A stretch of DNA of 64,000 nt from Allacma fusca (GCA_947179485.1 OX359245.1:79719067-79783066); one strand, 5' to 3'; shown: positions 47,216-60,129, numbered from the stretch's first letter. Numbers and translations are program-made. Notes: generated by a model not told the origin, from the sequence alone.

Positions 47216-48817
47216 CTGTAAGAGTTTAAGTAATGCTCTGATAACCCACACACGACGTCTCAAATCTTGTGGCAAATTGAGAATTATATTTCTATTCGTC
47301 CAGAATCTTTTCGTCCAGAATCTATTCGTCTCTATTTCTTCCCAGTTCACAGATCTCTTATTAAGACTATATCGTAGATTGTAATAAATATCCGCTAGCG
47401 TAAACAACGTAGGTTCCGGGGATGATTTTTTATTAAAATACGATTTACACTTCAGCAAACGATCTTTCCAGTAACATGTGTCACTCCTCCATAACAGTAA
47501 GCACAGAAAGTATTCCACATTGTCGACACCGCCCTCAGTTGTTAGCATGTCAAATAAAGTTCCGATGTGAATGCCCCAATCGCAATTTTTCTCATTGTGT
47601 TCAAAAAAGGTACGAATTTTACTCAGTGCTTCCTGACAAACTTGTGTTTTGCTTGCACATTGTTGAATCAATCTGTGTATCCTTGATCTTTTCCAATTAT
47701 CGATTTTCACAATTGAGTAATCTTTGAGTATTACAAGTCCTTTTTTCACATTCTGATTCGTAACTTCATTGTCCCTTTTTGACTCACAAGTTGTTCCACC
47801 GTAGATTGCATTAATCAGTCCCAAATACAATCCATCGGGGTTCAGACAGGCCATGATATTAAGAAGTTCAATTGCAATGCTCCCATATTCACGAGCACTA
47901 ATTTTTTTAACCGTTTGGTTGTAAATCAGTTCCAGGGCTGCTTTGTAATTCAACTCTCCGGAAACTTCTCCAAGTGGAAAATCTTTTAGAATTTCGGTGT
48001 ACAGTTCAATCCTAGACACAGTCTCATCAAGCGAAATTTCTTCTGCTTTTTCAACTATTGTGGAACCAACAAGACTCAAACCCAGGGGATAACCCCCCAG
48101 AGTTTTAACCAATGAAGAAATAGCATCTTCCAAGGAAGTAGGAATTTCACGGCCTTGGACGAACAAGTAGTTCTTCAAAACGTCCGTGGATTCTTCATCT
48201 GTGAGTCTATCGATGGAAATAAACTTTACTTCGTTTCGCGTGCCACCCCAAAGACTAATTCCATTACGAGATGTGGCTAAGAAAATTGGCTTGTTTTTTG
48301 GAAACTTCTTGAACAAAAGGTTTTCTATTCCGAATTGGGTCTCTGTCGTGGTTAATCCTTCTGCATTGTCAAAGATGAATAATCCATTTTTGAAACTGTT
48401 TGAAATCTTCGCCTGAATTTTGGGAACATCATCGAGAGATCTGAATTCCATTTCCATCCTTCCGGCCAATTCTCTGAAACTTGCTTCCACACTTTGCTTA
48501 GTTTCAGAATCAATCCACACGATATAGTCGTAGATATCGGAAAACGTTTCTGCAAAGCTCTTAGCTGTCTCACTTTTTCCTATTCCCCCAAAACCCAGAA
48601 GTACAATTGTTCTGCGGAAAGAATCCGTTTCTTCCTTCATTTCCTCTATAGCTTCTTTGATTTCTTTAATTTTGTCATCCCTGCCAAAAAAATGCTTGTT
48701 CCTTTTTTCGAACATGTGCAGAGGCGGTGTTTTACTTTCTGCATGCAAATTAACTATCACCCGGTTGTCAACATATTCAGCATTGATCGTTCCAGACACT
48801 CCAGTAACTGTCGCCAT
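47216..48817 (-). CDS. NB-ARC (STAND/NLR-like) ATPase, exon 1
   Basis: A 534-codon exon starts at ATG 48817 in a good context (CAAAATGG) and ends at CAG|GTGTGT. Motifs run in NB-ARC order. FFGRD (residues 43-47) precedes the P-loop GFGGIGKS (75-82). Then come Walker B FIFDNA (147-152), FLATSR (179-184) and GGYPLGLSL (241-249). A possible MHD-like RIHRLIQ follows at 379-385. No death, TIR or CARD domain precedes it; the first 40 residues are a short leader. Such proteins are nucleotide-dependent switches that oligomerise in the cytoplasm, often in immunity or cell death. The ligand-sensing part would lie in later exons. Without the splice, the frame reads through to a stop at 47123. Confidence 0.9.
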
Positions 48818-51419
48818 TTTGCTAAATTATGTTTTAGCACAGTAATTGCCACTTGATCTAGTTAGTTTGGAGGCAATCAATTATTAGTATTGTTTATTCA
48901 AAGAAATCTCTTGTTATTGTCCAGTCGCCTTTTTCTCGTTAATTTTTAACATTCGTTCCTTTTGTTTTCAACATTTATGTAGGAATGTTTTCCATGTATT
49001 ATAACAAAACAAGCGTGAGTTTAAAACAAACAGGATAATCCCCTTAAATTCATTAGCATTTTTATGGTTGCGTTATGCAAGAGCAAAGTTAGCGTATATA
49101 AATTTCGAGTCATAAAAATACAACAAAAATAGGAATGATATTGCATAGTAAAGAGAAATGTATATCAACACAATTTGTTTTGGTATTTCCTGTATATCTT
49201 TGAATATTAGGTTATCTAATATTAATCATCACGAAATAGTTTGACTAACTGCTATTGGCATTTGAAAATAATGTATTTAATATTTGCATTATAGATGCCT
49301 AAATTATACATTTTATGATACAAAAACAGAACATTTATGTGCTATTTTGACAAAAACACTACAGGGCACCAAATATTTAAAGCAAAATGGATTGCAGGTA
49401 GGTGAAGGTACTAAGTACATCTTTATAGTTGTGTCTTGTGTGTACTAAATTCATTGTTCTTGGAACGCAAACATGAACTTTAAACAAAAAAAACACAACT
49501 AATCAATCCTACTTCTCTTCAGAGGTGGATTTCACTAGTATTGGACCTTTGTAATCGTTTAAAATGAAACGCAATGCAGAAAAACGTTTTGCACAATGTA
49601 TTTTATTTTGATTTGTATTTCTATTTTAGTCGTTGTAGTCATAAAAAATGAGTATCGTTTCTTTGCAGTTTTACTATTACATTGAAGAACTATTTATACA
49701 AAAACCATAGTAAATAAACAAGGAATTTGAATTTATCGGAAAATCATTAAGTTTTAATACCAATATTTATTTTCCAATCCTGTTTAGAACTTTACATTAA
49801 GATTCCAAATCAAATATTTTTTTTTGATTTAATTTGGATTTCGATTCAAATTTTCGACAAATTTTCAACCCTGACTTCTGTGAGTGCTGGGATGATTTTT
49901 AAGAAATGCAAAAATTATTGCAATTTTGACAACAAAAAGTCAGGAAATGGTTGGTACAAGTTTCGAACAGCCGGGGACAGCATAACCCGTACCTCCCTAA
50001 CATTTTTTGAGAAGACAATTTCCCTTTGTCTGGGATTGACTGATGACTTTGTTACATTAGTTTGACTAGGATTACAACCCAACGTGGCAATCTAGTCCGA
50101 TTCAAAGCAACTGTCAAATCTGTGGTCGAATATATGTGATTTTAATACATATGTGAAAACCACTTTAATGCGTTTACTGATTCTCGTATATAACTGCCAC
50201 TATTGTAGAAGTGATAAACGAGTTTTTCAACGACTGGCTTGTTTCTTTTCAGCAGGTGGTTTTTATTTTTCTACCAGCTAATTTCAGCAGGAGATATAAA
50301 AAATAATCTAATAGATATTTACAAAAATCCAACACTGCTGTAGAATGTACACTTACGCGTAAAAATGAAAACATTAATGCATAATCGCAGAAATACTTGT
50401 TCCAAATGACGGCATTTTTAGTTCCCACGCTATTATCTTGATGCTGCGAGCGAAAATTGTAAGAAAGAATATGAATGAATTGGCTACATAATAAATAATT
50501 GCAGTCTCAGAAGTTTAGTTTAGACTGTTATTATAACAAACGTGGGAACGCAATCCAAAGCAAACAAACTGAAAAATTATTCGGTGTCAGCTTGTATAGT
50601 TAGTCTGTAAAAATAATTTGTTAAAACCTCGGATGATAAAATATTTAATATTTAAAGCAGTTGTGCCCAATATTGACCAATTTAAGACCCATATATCGTC
50701 GGAAACCATTATAAGCAAATCTGAGGCCATGGTACCAGCTGGGCTCAATATGGGCAAATGTCAGGCAAAGAAACCGCATGTGGCCAATACGAACATATTT
50801 AAAACAAACCAGCTCTGACCAATTTGGGCCAGTCTTATGTCACCAAACCAGCAAGGAATAGCAGCTGGTGTAAATGTTGATCAAATTAAGCTTTGAAAAA
50901 ATCATATATGGACATAGATGGCACCAATACTTGTACGCGCTAGAACGCTGAACCCTGTAAATAAACTCACAAAATTTCAATCCGATCCTAAGGTCCCATC
51001 GATTATGCAGTTAATTTCTTACATACTGGTAAACCCTTATTCAGCATTCACTTCATATGGATACTTTTTCATTCCTTGAGAACCACTGTATAGATAATTT
51101 ACTTTGCAAAAGCTGGTGACTGTGCTTTTCTGTCTTAAGTAAATATGTTAACACTTGTGTATTTGACATTTTTTGATTTCATTAGGTCAAACGAGTGACC
51201 AAAGATTCGCTAAAATTTTCGAAAGATTTCGTTGTCAAATTTTGATGATGTGGTAGTTAATCTTGTTGTATAAAGATGCCAAATTTACAACCAAGGATTC
51301 CTTGTACATGGAATCCCTGGCTATCTTCAAGGGAGATTTAAACAAAACCGACCCCTGTCTGTGCAGTGATTTTATAATCCAGAGATTCAATGAACTTTTA
51401 ACATTTAAAAATATTTGGT
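48818..51419. other. Upstream flank of the NB-ARC gene, no gene seen
   Basis: The first few hundred bases should hold the promoter, but I see no clear TATA or initiator. At 50640-50860 the words TGACCAATTT, GGGCCAGTC and CCAGCTCTGACC recur in a degenerate fashion, similar to 28780-28980. This points to an old repeat. Confidence 0.4.
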
Positions 51420-52190
51420 TCAGACCTGCTTTCGGGTCAAGTATTTTGAGGATTCGAACTTGAACTTGACTTGCACTTGAATTTTCAAGTAGATATTTGT
51501 AAGTACACGGACTTGGCGTTTCGGGTCCCAGGAGTTACTTGTCATTCCAATTCATGTCATGCAAGAAATCTTACATAAACCCAAACTTGATCTGATATTT
51601 GAATGTCGGGTCCATAAATCTTGCGAACCGAAGGTTTTTCCTTGTTAGTATCATTGGGCAATGTACAACAGTATTTCAATAACGAGGAAAATTAGAAGTA
51701 TAGTTTTTATCACGACGATTTACAGAAAAATCAACAGTCACTAGAAATGAAAGTGACCTCCAGCTTCTGTGCATATCTTTGCAGCCATGGTTTCTAGTAG
51801 GGATGCAAATGGTCTGGCCCGGACCACTTATAATGGTCCGTTATTGCTCTGGTCTGATTCAACACTTGGACTACACCAGATATATTTTTGGTCCCGTCCA
51901 AACGACTGAATCAGACCAGTTTCATAAAATCTGAATCAGACCAGACCATTGGCATCATTAGTTCCTAGAATGCATGTTGCAGAAGTGCGAAAACCGAAGG
52001 AGAAGAACGCACAAAGCAAGCACACGTTGGAATCGATACTTGAAAGTGCAATTTCGGGTTCATGTAAATTCCATGCAAAGGTTTTCATTAAAGATTGTCC
52101 AGTTTGCTAAAATTTGGACTGGTCACCTTTTGGTAAACGTTTGGGAATCTGGGCATATTCGTGTGTCAAGGGAACTATCCCGCTGATCTT
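51420..52190. mobile_element. hAT-type element fragment, inverted relative of 16306-16640
   Basis: CAAGTTC/GAACTTG-rich DNA surrounds a nested MITE. The part after 51968 (CTAGAATGCATGTTGCAGAA onward) is the inverse of 16570-16635. No complete terminal repeats were found. Confidence 0.45.
51798..51960. mobile_element. 163-bp hAT-type MITE
   Basis: Inverted ends TAGGGATGCAAATGGTCTGG and TAATGATGCCAATGGTCTGG are flanked by GTTTCTAG (51790-51797) and GTTCCTAG (51961-51968), an 8-bp duplication with one change. The interior is made of TGGTCTGATTCA-type words in both orientations. Confidence 0.75.
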
Positions 52191-53403
52191 TCCACTTCTC
52201 CTGTTAGAAAATAATTGTCGGCGGGAGCAGTTACCATGAAAGAGGGTTCGGGTAGGAAAAACTGGGTCCCGGGGCCTATTTCACCAAGCGCTCTTCACTC
52301 CTCAATTTTCACTTTTCATTTGGTTTTGAAACGTTTTTGTTCCACCATTGCACTTTGCATTTGTAAAATTCGAAATGCAAAGTAGTAACGTTTCACACCG
52401 GATTTTGCAATTTAAGTTTCACAATACTCGCCGGGAAAATGCAAAAGTGCAGAGTTTTGCAAATTTCCATGAAATGAAAATTAGAAAGAATAAATTTAAA
52501 AAATTTCGGTAGCATCACATGACCGCCACAATGGTTGTCATAGATGTAATATACATTGTATCTACATAGGCATAAAATTCAATATTTTGCATACTAGCTT
52601 TGCTCTCCTTGTAATCGCCCCGGGATTACAAGATTCAGATTTTTCATATATGTATGAATGATGACACAAATAGCTAGCTAACTACTAGCTAATAGCTAGT
52701 TCCGTTGATGTTAACGTTAACTCTGTATACTTTATATGCTTATTCACTTGAGCAAAAACTATCGGCGATACCCGATATTGTCGCAAATATCGCCAAAATG
52801 CATAATACCAAAACCGATATTCCCGATACTGACAAACTGGCGATACTTGCCAACACTACAGTATTCACCCCTCCAGCAATCAGTGCTGCGCACAAGTTCA
52901 AGTTGACCATGTGTTCGAGTCATAGTCAAGGTAAAAAATATTTATAACTTGAGGTAGTGGAAGGACCAGTTCATTTCAAAACTGAAAATTTAAAATTAAA
53001 ATTTTGAAAAGATACCTTCCATCTTCCTGCACAAATCCGACCCGTTCTAAAGGCCAGCGAAATACCCCGTTATTTATAATTTCCATCATTGGAAGGACCA
53101 TGTAACCTTAACACTAAGTATATTTGTATTACAGTAATTTAAAGACCACTTCCATATCAAATGAAAATTTACGAATTTCCACAAAAGAAATTCAAATTCA
53201 TTGTTAAATATTTCAGTTTCGTAATATGGTTCGGACGTCTTGGTTAATATTCTATATTTGAATTAGTGTGGTTGTTCCCAAACCACTTTGGGAACGTTTT
53301 TGAACACGGGGAGTGTTCCCGAAATATAGGGACAAAAGCGGGTGAAGGAACAGAAACAAAAGCGGTATCTACCTGGTAATTACACGAAGTTTGTAATAAA
53401 AAA
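52191..53403. other. Unassigned DNA with degenerate MITE pieces
   Basis: Pieces seen are a run of AGCTAGCTA-like words (52670-52700) and a CGATATT/CCGATAC-rich block (52765-52860) ending in GGCGATACTTGCCAACACT, which inverted looks like a hAT end. A short GCTGCGCACAAGTTCAAGTT (52887) resembles the terminus at 56927, and a GGGAACG block (53270-53350) closes the stretch. No gene. Confidence 0.45.
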
Positions 53404-54120
53404 ATGCCTCACACACAAAACATAACTTCAAAAGTATGTCCAAGGGTGGATCTACGGTGTTGCCCACCCAAAAGTTTGGGGCAACATTTTGGTTTAAAAA
53501 ACATTGAAGACCCTGAGATTACAAGTGGACAGGCTAACAAAGCCGTTTTGAGGGTTAGAGCTAGGCTAAACAAACAATTTTATAAATCCACCCCTGAGTA
53601 CGTGACAATACATCAAATAATTAACATTTAACAAGCTAATTTTTAAAATGCACCTACCCATGCTGCGAAAGTGAAATTCTCATGAATGCTACGAATTGAA
53701 GCTAAGAAAACTGCAGCGCGCTGTTTTGTTTAATAGTTTCAGGATAATGAAGTTGACACTTGTCATAGCTGATTTCAATAACTTCTGTACTTTGCGCTGC
53801 GACAATTAATTTAGAGACTGCTACAAAATTTAAATTTAAATTCATTTAAATTCGAGTACCTAAAGGCGTTGGACATGGTGCACTGTTATTTATTTTTCAT
53901 AAAGTCGATTTGGTTTTCAAAGAGATTCATAAATTTGGTTACATTATAAAGGTGCTGAGGCATAAATGTGCGGTACTTTCAATTTTCTGCGAGTTTTTTA
54001 GTACTTCTGGGGACATGAACTGGAACAATCATGTTCCTCCAGAAACAGGATTACGAACTTTGGATTTTTATCGTAACAGGATAATTGAGTTAGTTCTGGA
54101 AAAATGGTTCTAGGAACAGA
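53404..54120 (+). CDS. Two possible small ORFs or exon remnants
   Basis: Frames at 53404-53631 (75 residues) and 53910-54113 (67 residues) are the least biased of this region. The second ends TLDFYRNRIIELVLEKWF before a TAG and follows a TTTTTTAG acceptor-like site near 54000. I recognise no family, and no splice partner was found. They may be relics of a gene or retrocopy. Confidence 0.2.
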
Positions 54121-55424
54121 TACATGTGTGGGTACGAAACTTCCAGCCCCATGGGCAACACGAACAATGACACTTATTCCATATACAAGCCCAAGTTACT
54201 AACCCAAATATTTAATATCGACTTTTTAATCAAACAAGTGGAAATTTTAAAAGGATTCAACACAGGAATTTAGATTATTCATACCAAAGAAGAACTCTCG
54301 GAGGAAATTTACACAATCCCATCCTCATCGTCACATATTTATTCCTCAACACATGCAGTTTCGGTACCCGTCACAACTCAAAATTTCCATTCGAATAAAT
54401 TATAAATTTTAGAAAATTCTGTAAGTACTAGTCAGAGCAATCAATATAATTTGGTAACAATTACTAGCCATTTTAATACAAATCAAATACAGACCTACTA
54501 TTAGAAACATGGTTCCACTGAGTTCATAGAATTGCTGATGTTTAGTCACATAGTGATAACCGTTATCCTGTTTAGCGAAGATTGGTTGCAGGAGGTTCTT
54601 TGGCAGGATTCAGAAGACTTCCTGTACTTGTCTGCTTTAAAGTTTTATGATTCATAGAGGTAGTATATATAAACGATCAACTAAAGGACAAGAAATTTCC
54701 TGTTCATTTTTAGAAGACAATTATTGCAAAATTCTTGTTGATTTCACATACGGAAAGCTTGACAAATTAAAACACCTTTGTTTTCTAATAACGTAAGTTG
54801 CACTATTTGGAAGGGACAAAATGCACTTATATGTTGGGACTTATTCTTTAATATTTTCGTTCTATCTTATATACAAGAAAGATTATACTTATAAAGATGT
54901 CACGTAGATCTGGAAGGCAATTTGCAATGTGACAGTGAAAGACAATACTGGTTGCAGGTGTTTGTCCTTCAAGAGTTTCGTTTCTGCTTAACTTATGGTA
55001 TTCCTAAATTATTGAGAACTGAATTGTAACGTTGCCAAAATTCAGGCAGTATTACATAAAAATACACTAAACATAAATGAGGAAGCAACTTTTCTCCAAT
55101 AAGTACGCCATCCGAAACTTATATAAAATGCATACATGCGTGTGTATAAACATGATATGAACACTTAGTACTCAAAACAGGGATTGTACAATACAATTTC
55201 GCAACAAATAATTATTTAATCTCTAAACTGATGACGACACTGGATTACTGTATTTTGCAATACAGTATACTTTATGCGAAAGCATATACAACAATTAATG
55301 TGGTCAAATGGGATGTAAGTATAAAGAGTGTGCCAGATTTAGTTTACATCAATTGCAAACTTAAATTCCCATTTCAATTTCATTCAGTATAAAATGCACT
55401 CATATCATTTGTTAACGCAAACAG
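54121..55424. other. Unassigned AT-rich DNA
   Basis: No open frame above chance and no repeat border were found. A short self-complementary TACTGTATTTTGCAATACAGTA lies near 55246. Confidence 0.4.
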
Positions 55425-55790
55425 TATACTTAAATTTATTCAGCAAAAATCACTCCCACTCGGAAAAGTACAAGAAAAAAATATAAATAGAGGACCGCAT
55501 AAGATTCGTATCTGTACTACTTGCATTATTAAGTTCATATTGCGTTTTGTTAACTGCTGAATTAATTTGACATTTCCTGCTCCAAGCATTTGTACGCCAG
55601 CGCATTTAATTCTATCACACAATTGAAAACACTTTAACCCATCCTAAAGCCACAGCTCGTAGGAATCCAGTTTTATTTTGTGTTTGCGGGTTTATTTCTT
55701 GGAAATTTATTAAAGCAATGCCCACAGTGTCTCAGTGTAATAATATGTTGACTTGTTGACGCATTTCGTTTGCAGAAGGAAAATGATTAG
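55425..55790. repeat. Direct duplication, left copy
   Basis: Roughly 370 bases match 58225-58595 at an estimated four bases in five, from TTTATTCAGCAAAAATCACT to TTGACTTGTTGACGCATTTC. A minus-strand frame (55440-55622) is open here, and the corresponding frame of the right copy is interrupted. Coding is doubtful. Confidence 0.7.
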
Positions 55791-56039
55791 GCATTAATTC
55801 ATACACCAAAATAAATAATAAATAATTATTGTATTTTCAATAAAGTTGTCTATTTTACCTTGTAACATAGTATGCAAAGTAAGTAGATCCATAGCTACAG
55901 CTAAATATTGAAACAATTCTCGGGAGCATAGCAAAATTTTATGCCTTAGTCTGAATATACCCACCTACCCAACGTGCCACAGATGAGCAAAATACCATCA
56001 AATGAAAATGCCAGGGCAATTTGGACAGGGATAAAGCCG

Positions 56040-56680
56040 AAAATGTCAGGGCATTTGCAATTTTGTAAACCTGTTTACAACATTCATAATTAGCCCCCTA
56101 TACAAATAAATTTAATTTTTCTCCAAAGGTAATCCATTCTGCATGGATATTAATGCGTTCCTCCTCAATGAACCCTTCCAGCATAACAAGTTTTCCCTCT
56201 AGCGTGCAGATGTGCAAATTCCATAATTTGCCCCTCCCCCATAAAAATATAAAATTTTCTCCAAATGCAATCCTATCAAGGATTCATTGGGAGCGAAAAC
56301 ACAAATATGAATTTAGAGGGAAAATAGTCGAGAAAATTTGACGATATTTGTGTGTGAGGACCTAGATATACAGGATGTACATGTGCACATGCAGGATAAA
56401 AAGGCTACGACGGAATGATTCATTGAGGAAAACATTAGTGTTCATGTCGGAGAGATTACCTTTGAATAAAATATGACAATATTTGTCTAAGGATGGGGCT
56501 AGCTATGCAGGCTGTGCATATGCACATCAGAGATAAACAAGCTATGCTGGAGGTAATCCTTGAGGACGGGATCATTAGTGGACATGTTGGAGGGATTATT
56601 TTTCAAAACAGTGTGACGATATTTGCGTGGGGCTAATTATTAATGTTGTGAATATGTACATCATAGAGCAAATCACAATA
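56040..56680. repeat. Degenerate tandem and fold-back repeat
   Basis: Units of about 145 bases at 56330-56680 (GCTATGCTGGAGGTAATC, GGATCATTAGTGGACATG) repeat two to three times. A related unit lies inverted at 56127-56190 (TTCCAGCATAACAAG). It looks like a decayed fold-back or MITE cluster. Confidence 0.5.
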
Positions 56681-56926
56681 GTCTAGTTTAAGCGCATGTA
56701 TAAGTGATTAAATATGGAGTAAATATATCATATCAACAACATACATACGGATGCGCCATGATAAAGGGATTAGTTTGGAGGGAATTTTATTAAGGCTATA
56801 TAAATGTGCACGTAAAACTCGAATTTCATTGAAATAGTGAAAATCAAAATTGCATCGACTTTCAAAAACTGAAAATTGTTAGGGGATTTAACATTGACGT
56901 TTTTTGAACAGACAGGTGGTATCGTC

Positions 56927-58161
56927 CAGAGCTGCGTTCAAGTCAAGTAAAACGAAAAGTTGACCCTGAACTTGACTTGACCCTGACAGTCAAGTAGGTT
57001 TTTCAGACTGTCTTGAACTTGACGGTTCATGGTCAGACAATTACTTGAAAATTCAGGGTCAAGTATTCAAGTACTTTTCGCGTAACTTGAACCTGGTCAA
57101 GTATAGCCGGGACAACTCTTGACTTGACCATGACTTGACCATGACCCGAACTTGAACTTGACTTGAATTGTCAAGTTTTTCAAAATAGAAATATAAAAAT
57201 AGTATTCACACTTTAAAATATAGCAACAACACTAATTGTATATAATCTGATCAAATACTCTTGATGTTTCTTACTGCATTCAATTAATCGACTAAAACAG
57301 CAAATGAAAATATTATTCACAATTCACAGGCTTCACCAAAAACATTTTGGTTAATTAAATCTCGATGATTAATTAGTGTCTTAAATTGGTGTAAGTAAAT
57401 CATTTCCCATTGAATTTTACTATTAATAATAATTACTTTGTGCTAACATTCAAGTTTAGGCTGCTTCACTCAAAATATTCACAATTCAGCGTCCGCCCTG
57501 TTAATGCAACACACTGGCTTATATATGTAGTACAGTTGCTAACGTTGTACAAATGTTACATTATTTAGAACGAAAAGAGTACTTGAATTTAAGTAACTTG
57601 ATTCATGAACAATGCATTTATTTTATACAACAATACAGTACAACAATTATTGAACTTTGTCGCTTTCAGAGTTGCTGCTTCGAACCTTTTATATTCTTAT
57701 TCTTTAGTTCACTAGTAAAACCGTGGCTTTCCAAGCGGATCTGGAGATATTGAATCGTAAAGCGTAAAGATGTTTTTTTGACGAACTTGCATGGGTACGG
57801 AGTCTCGGAGTAACGACAACGACACTTTGGAAAAAAGCCTATTGAAATATATGGCGCCACAACTTTGATATGCGTAACGTTTCGTTACTTGAATAAGTAC
57901 TTGAAATACTCATGGTTCCCGGTCAAGGATTTATACATCTTTACTTGACCATGAACATGACTTGACTCTCAAGTAGAATTTTTAGTCTTGACCATGATAA
58001 CTACTTGATTTCAAATCTCAGGTTCAAGTATATACATAACTTGACCATGACTTGAATGTTCAAGTATACTGGATATATCCATCATATTTTACTTGACCAT
58101 GACCTGAACTTGACCATGACTTGAAATACTCATGGTCTACTTGAACTTGAGCGCAGCTCTG
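56927..58161. mobile_element. hAT-type non-autonomous element, 1,235 bp, complete
   Basis: Ends are CAGAGCTGCGTTCAAGTC and, inverted, CAGAGCTGCGCTCAAGTT. An exact 8-bp target duplication GTATCGTC flanks it (56919-56926 and 58162-58169). Sub-terminal regions of about 250 bases on both sides consist of TTGACCATGACTTGA words in inverted arrangement. The AT-rich centre has no transposase; the frame at 57553-57753 is not recognisable. Confidence 0.92.
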
Positions 58162-58224
58162 GTATCGTCTTTGGTGCCACCTGGGATTTTGTTATAAATT
58201 TTGAAACTTTGTTTACTCAAACGG

Positions 58225-58595
58225 TATACTTACCTTTATTCAGCAAAAATCACTCCTACTCGGAAAAGCACAAGTGAAAAATATTAAATAAAGAAGAAAT
58301 GAGAACCACATAAGAGTCGTAACTGCACTACACGCATTAGTAAGTTCATATCGCGTTTTCTTGGCTGCTAAAATTAATTTGGAATTTCCTGCTCAAAACA
58401 TTTGTACGTCAGCATATTTAATTTTATCACACATTTGAAAACTTTTTAACCCACCCCAGAGCCACAACTCGTAGGACTCCAGTTTTATGTTGTGTGTGCG
58501 GTTAAATTTGTTAAAGTATTGGCTACAGTGCCTCACAGTGTAATAATAGATTGACTTGTTGACGCATTTCTTTTTCAGAAGGAAAAAAGTCGTTG
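58225..58595. repeat. Direct duplication, right copy
   Basis: Partner of 55425-55790 in the same orientation. The hAT-type element ends only about 60 bases before it. Confidence 0.7.
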
Positions 58596-59310
58596 TTCTT
58601 AATTATTTAACAACTGGTTGTGATTAGAGCGACTACAACATTGAATACCCTAAGTACTTTTTAAGCGCATATTTACTTAATGTTATACTTGGTTGCACAT
58701 AATAATGACTCCGGAAGAGCAGAGAAAAAACAGTTCTGATTTTTGTGGGAAGACGGGAACATTCTTCGAGCGGAAAAAATATTTCCGACTTGGAAAATCT
58801 CAATGGCTGAGATTCATTTTTGCGAATAGGGATTTTAAAATTCGTTGACCTTTTTTCCAGCGGGAATTTTTTAAATCCTTGAGGACATTTCGTTAATTGA
58901 TTAAGCCGGGAAATTCAGAATAGATCACAGGGAGATTTACAAAAATCCAATCCACGTGAGAAATATGAACTCAGATATCGAGCTTGTGTATGGCGCAAAT
59001 TTAAGCACTTACTGCGCATTTTTTCAGAGGGAGATCTTGGTCCTACAGACATGTCGATGATTTTACGTAGAATTTGAGCAAACAAGTTGAATAACACGAC
59101 ATGGTATAACAATACATTTTGTGCGGCCCACGACAGTAGTTATTTCACCTAACATCACATTTGTACCAAGATACAGCGTCCTTTCCATTTAGTCGCAGGT
59201 ATTTTGCTGTACCCTTGGAGCGGTGCTCGGGACCAGTGCTTAAAATCGAACCCGTAACTGTAATCAAAATGTAGTAATTAATTATATATATAATTAATGA
59301 TATGGGCATA
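58596..59310. other. Unassigned AT-rich DNA
   Basis: No gene or repeat recognised. Confidence 0.4.
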
Positions 59311-59353
59311 GATACAAGATATTGCTATAATTATTATAGCAATATCTTGTATC
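59311..59353. repeat. Perfect hairpin, 20-bp arms
   Basis: GATACAAGATATTGCTATAA is followed by TTA and then its exact reverse complement. The three-base loop is too tight for a usual pre-miRNA. It may be a decayed-element centre or a cruciform. Confidence 0.95.
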
Positions 59354-59759
59354 TTCATTTAATAATCATTTTATTAATTGCATAATATTAAAAGCAGTAA
59401 AACTTGACTATACGCAAACTAAATATGCTCTGCAGTGTTATTCCAATCATACACCATTACTTCAGCTCGGGTCGCTCATTAATGAAAATCTTCCAAGTCA
59501 TCCAGTTATCTTAATTTCAAATTGATGACAGCTTTGAGAGGATTGAAATTAATGATTTAAAATATTTCAAACAATGGTGCTAGAATTTTTTCGAAACAAA
59601 GGCAAATCACGAGACGTAATCACCCTTAACATCTCAAAATTGAAGTTCACCGGAAACAATGGACTAGAATTTACTGAGTATTCGAAAATAAGTAACTCTG
59701 ATGTTGAAAAATTAGAAACAAGTTCAGTATATCCGTAAGCTGATATTATACTCACATAC

Positions 59760-60125
59760 GTACGCACACATGGTTTAAATAGTGTGTATAGTACTCCAAG
59801 TATTTTCGTGTAGGAAATACATTCAGAAATTCAGCACCGGCGTTCCCTACTGTGGAACGTTTAGGTTGTAAATATTTGCGCACACATTACGCGCAGCTCT
59901 AATCAAAATTTAGTAGCAGCGAAATGTTTCTCTGAAGTCGATTTACACGAGAAGTTCTGTGCTAGGTACCTAAATGATATGCTATTTGTTTTATATTTCT
60001 TGCACTTCTGAGTACAAAATTTCCCCGTGCTGTTGAATAATTTTACAACGGCCAGGACTTTCATGATAAAACGACAGCAACCAAAATTTCTTTTCCTCAG
60101 CAATTTCACGAATATTGGATTTCAA
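59760..60125 (+). repeat. Interspersed repeat R, copy 4
   Basis: It matches copy 1 through CACCGGCGTTCCCTACTG, GCGCAGCTCTAATCAAAAT, ACGGCCAGGACTTTCATG and is followed directly by S copy 4. Confidence 0.65.
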
Positions 60126-60129
60126 AAAT

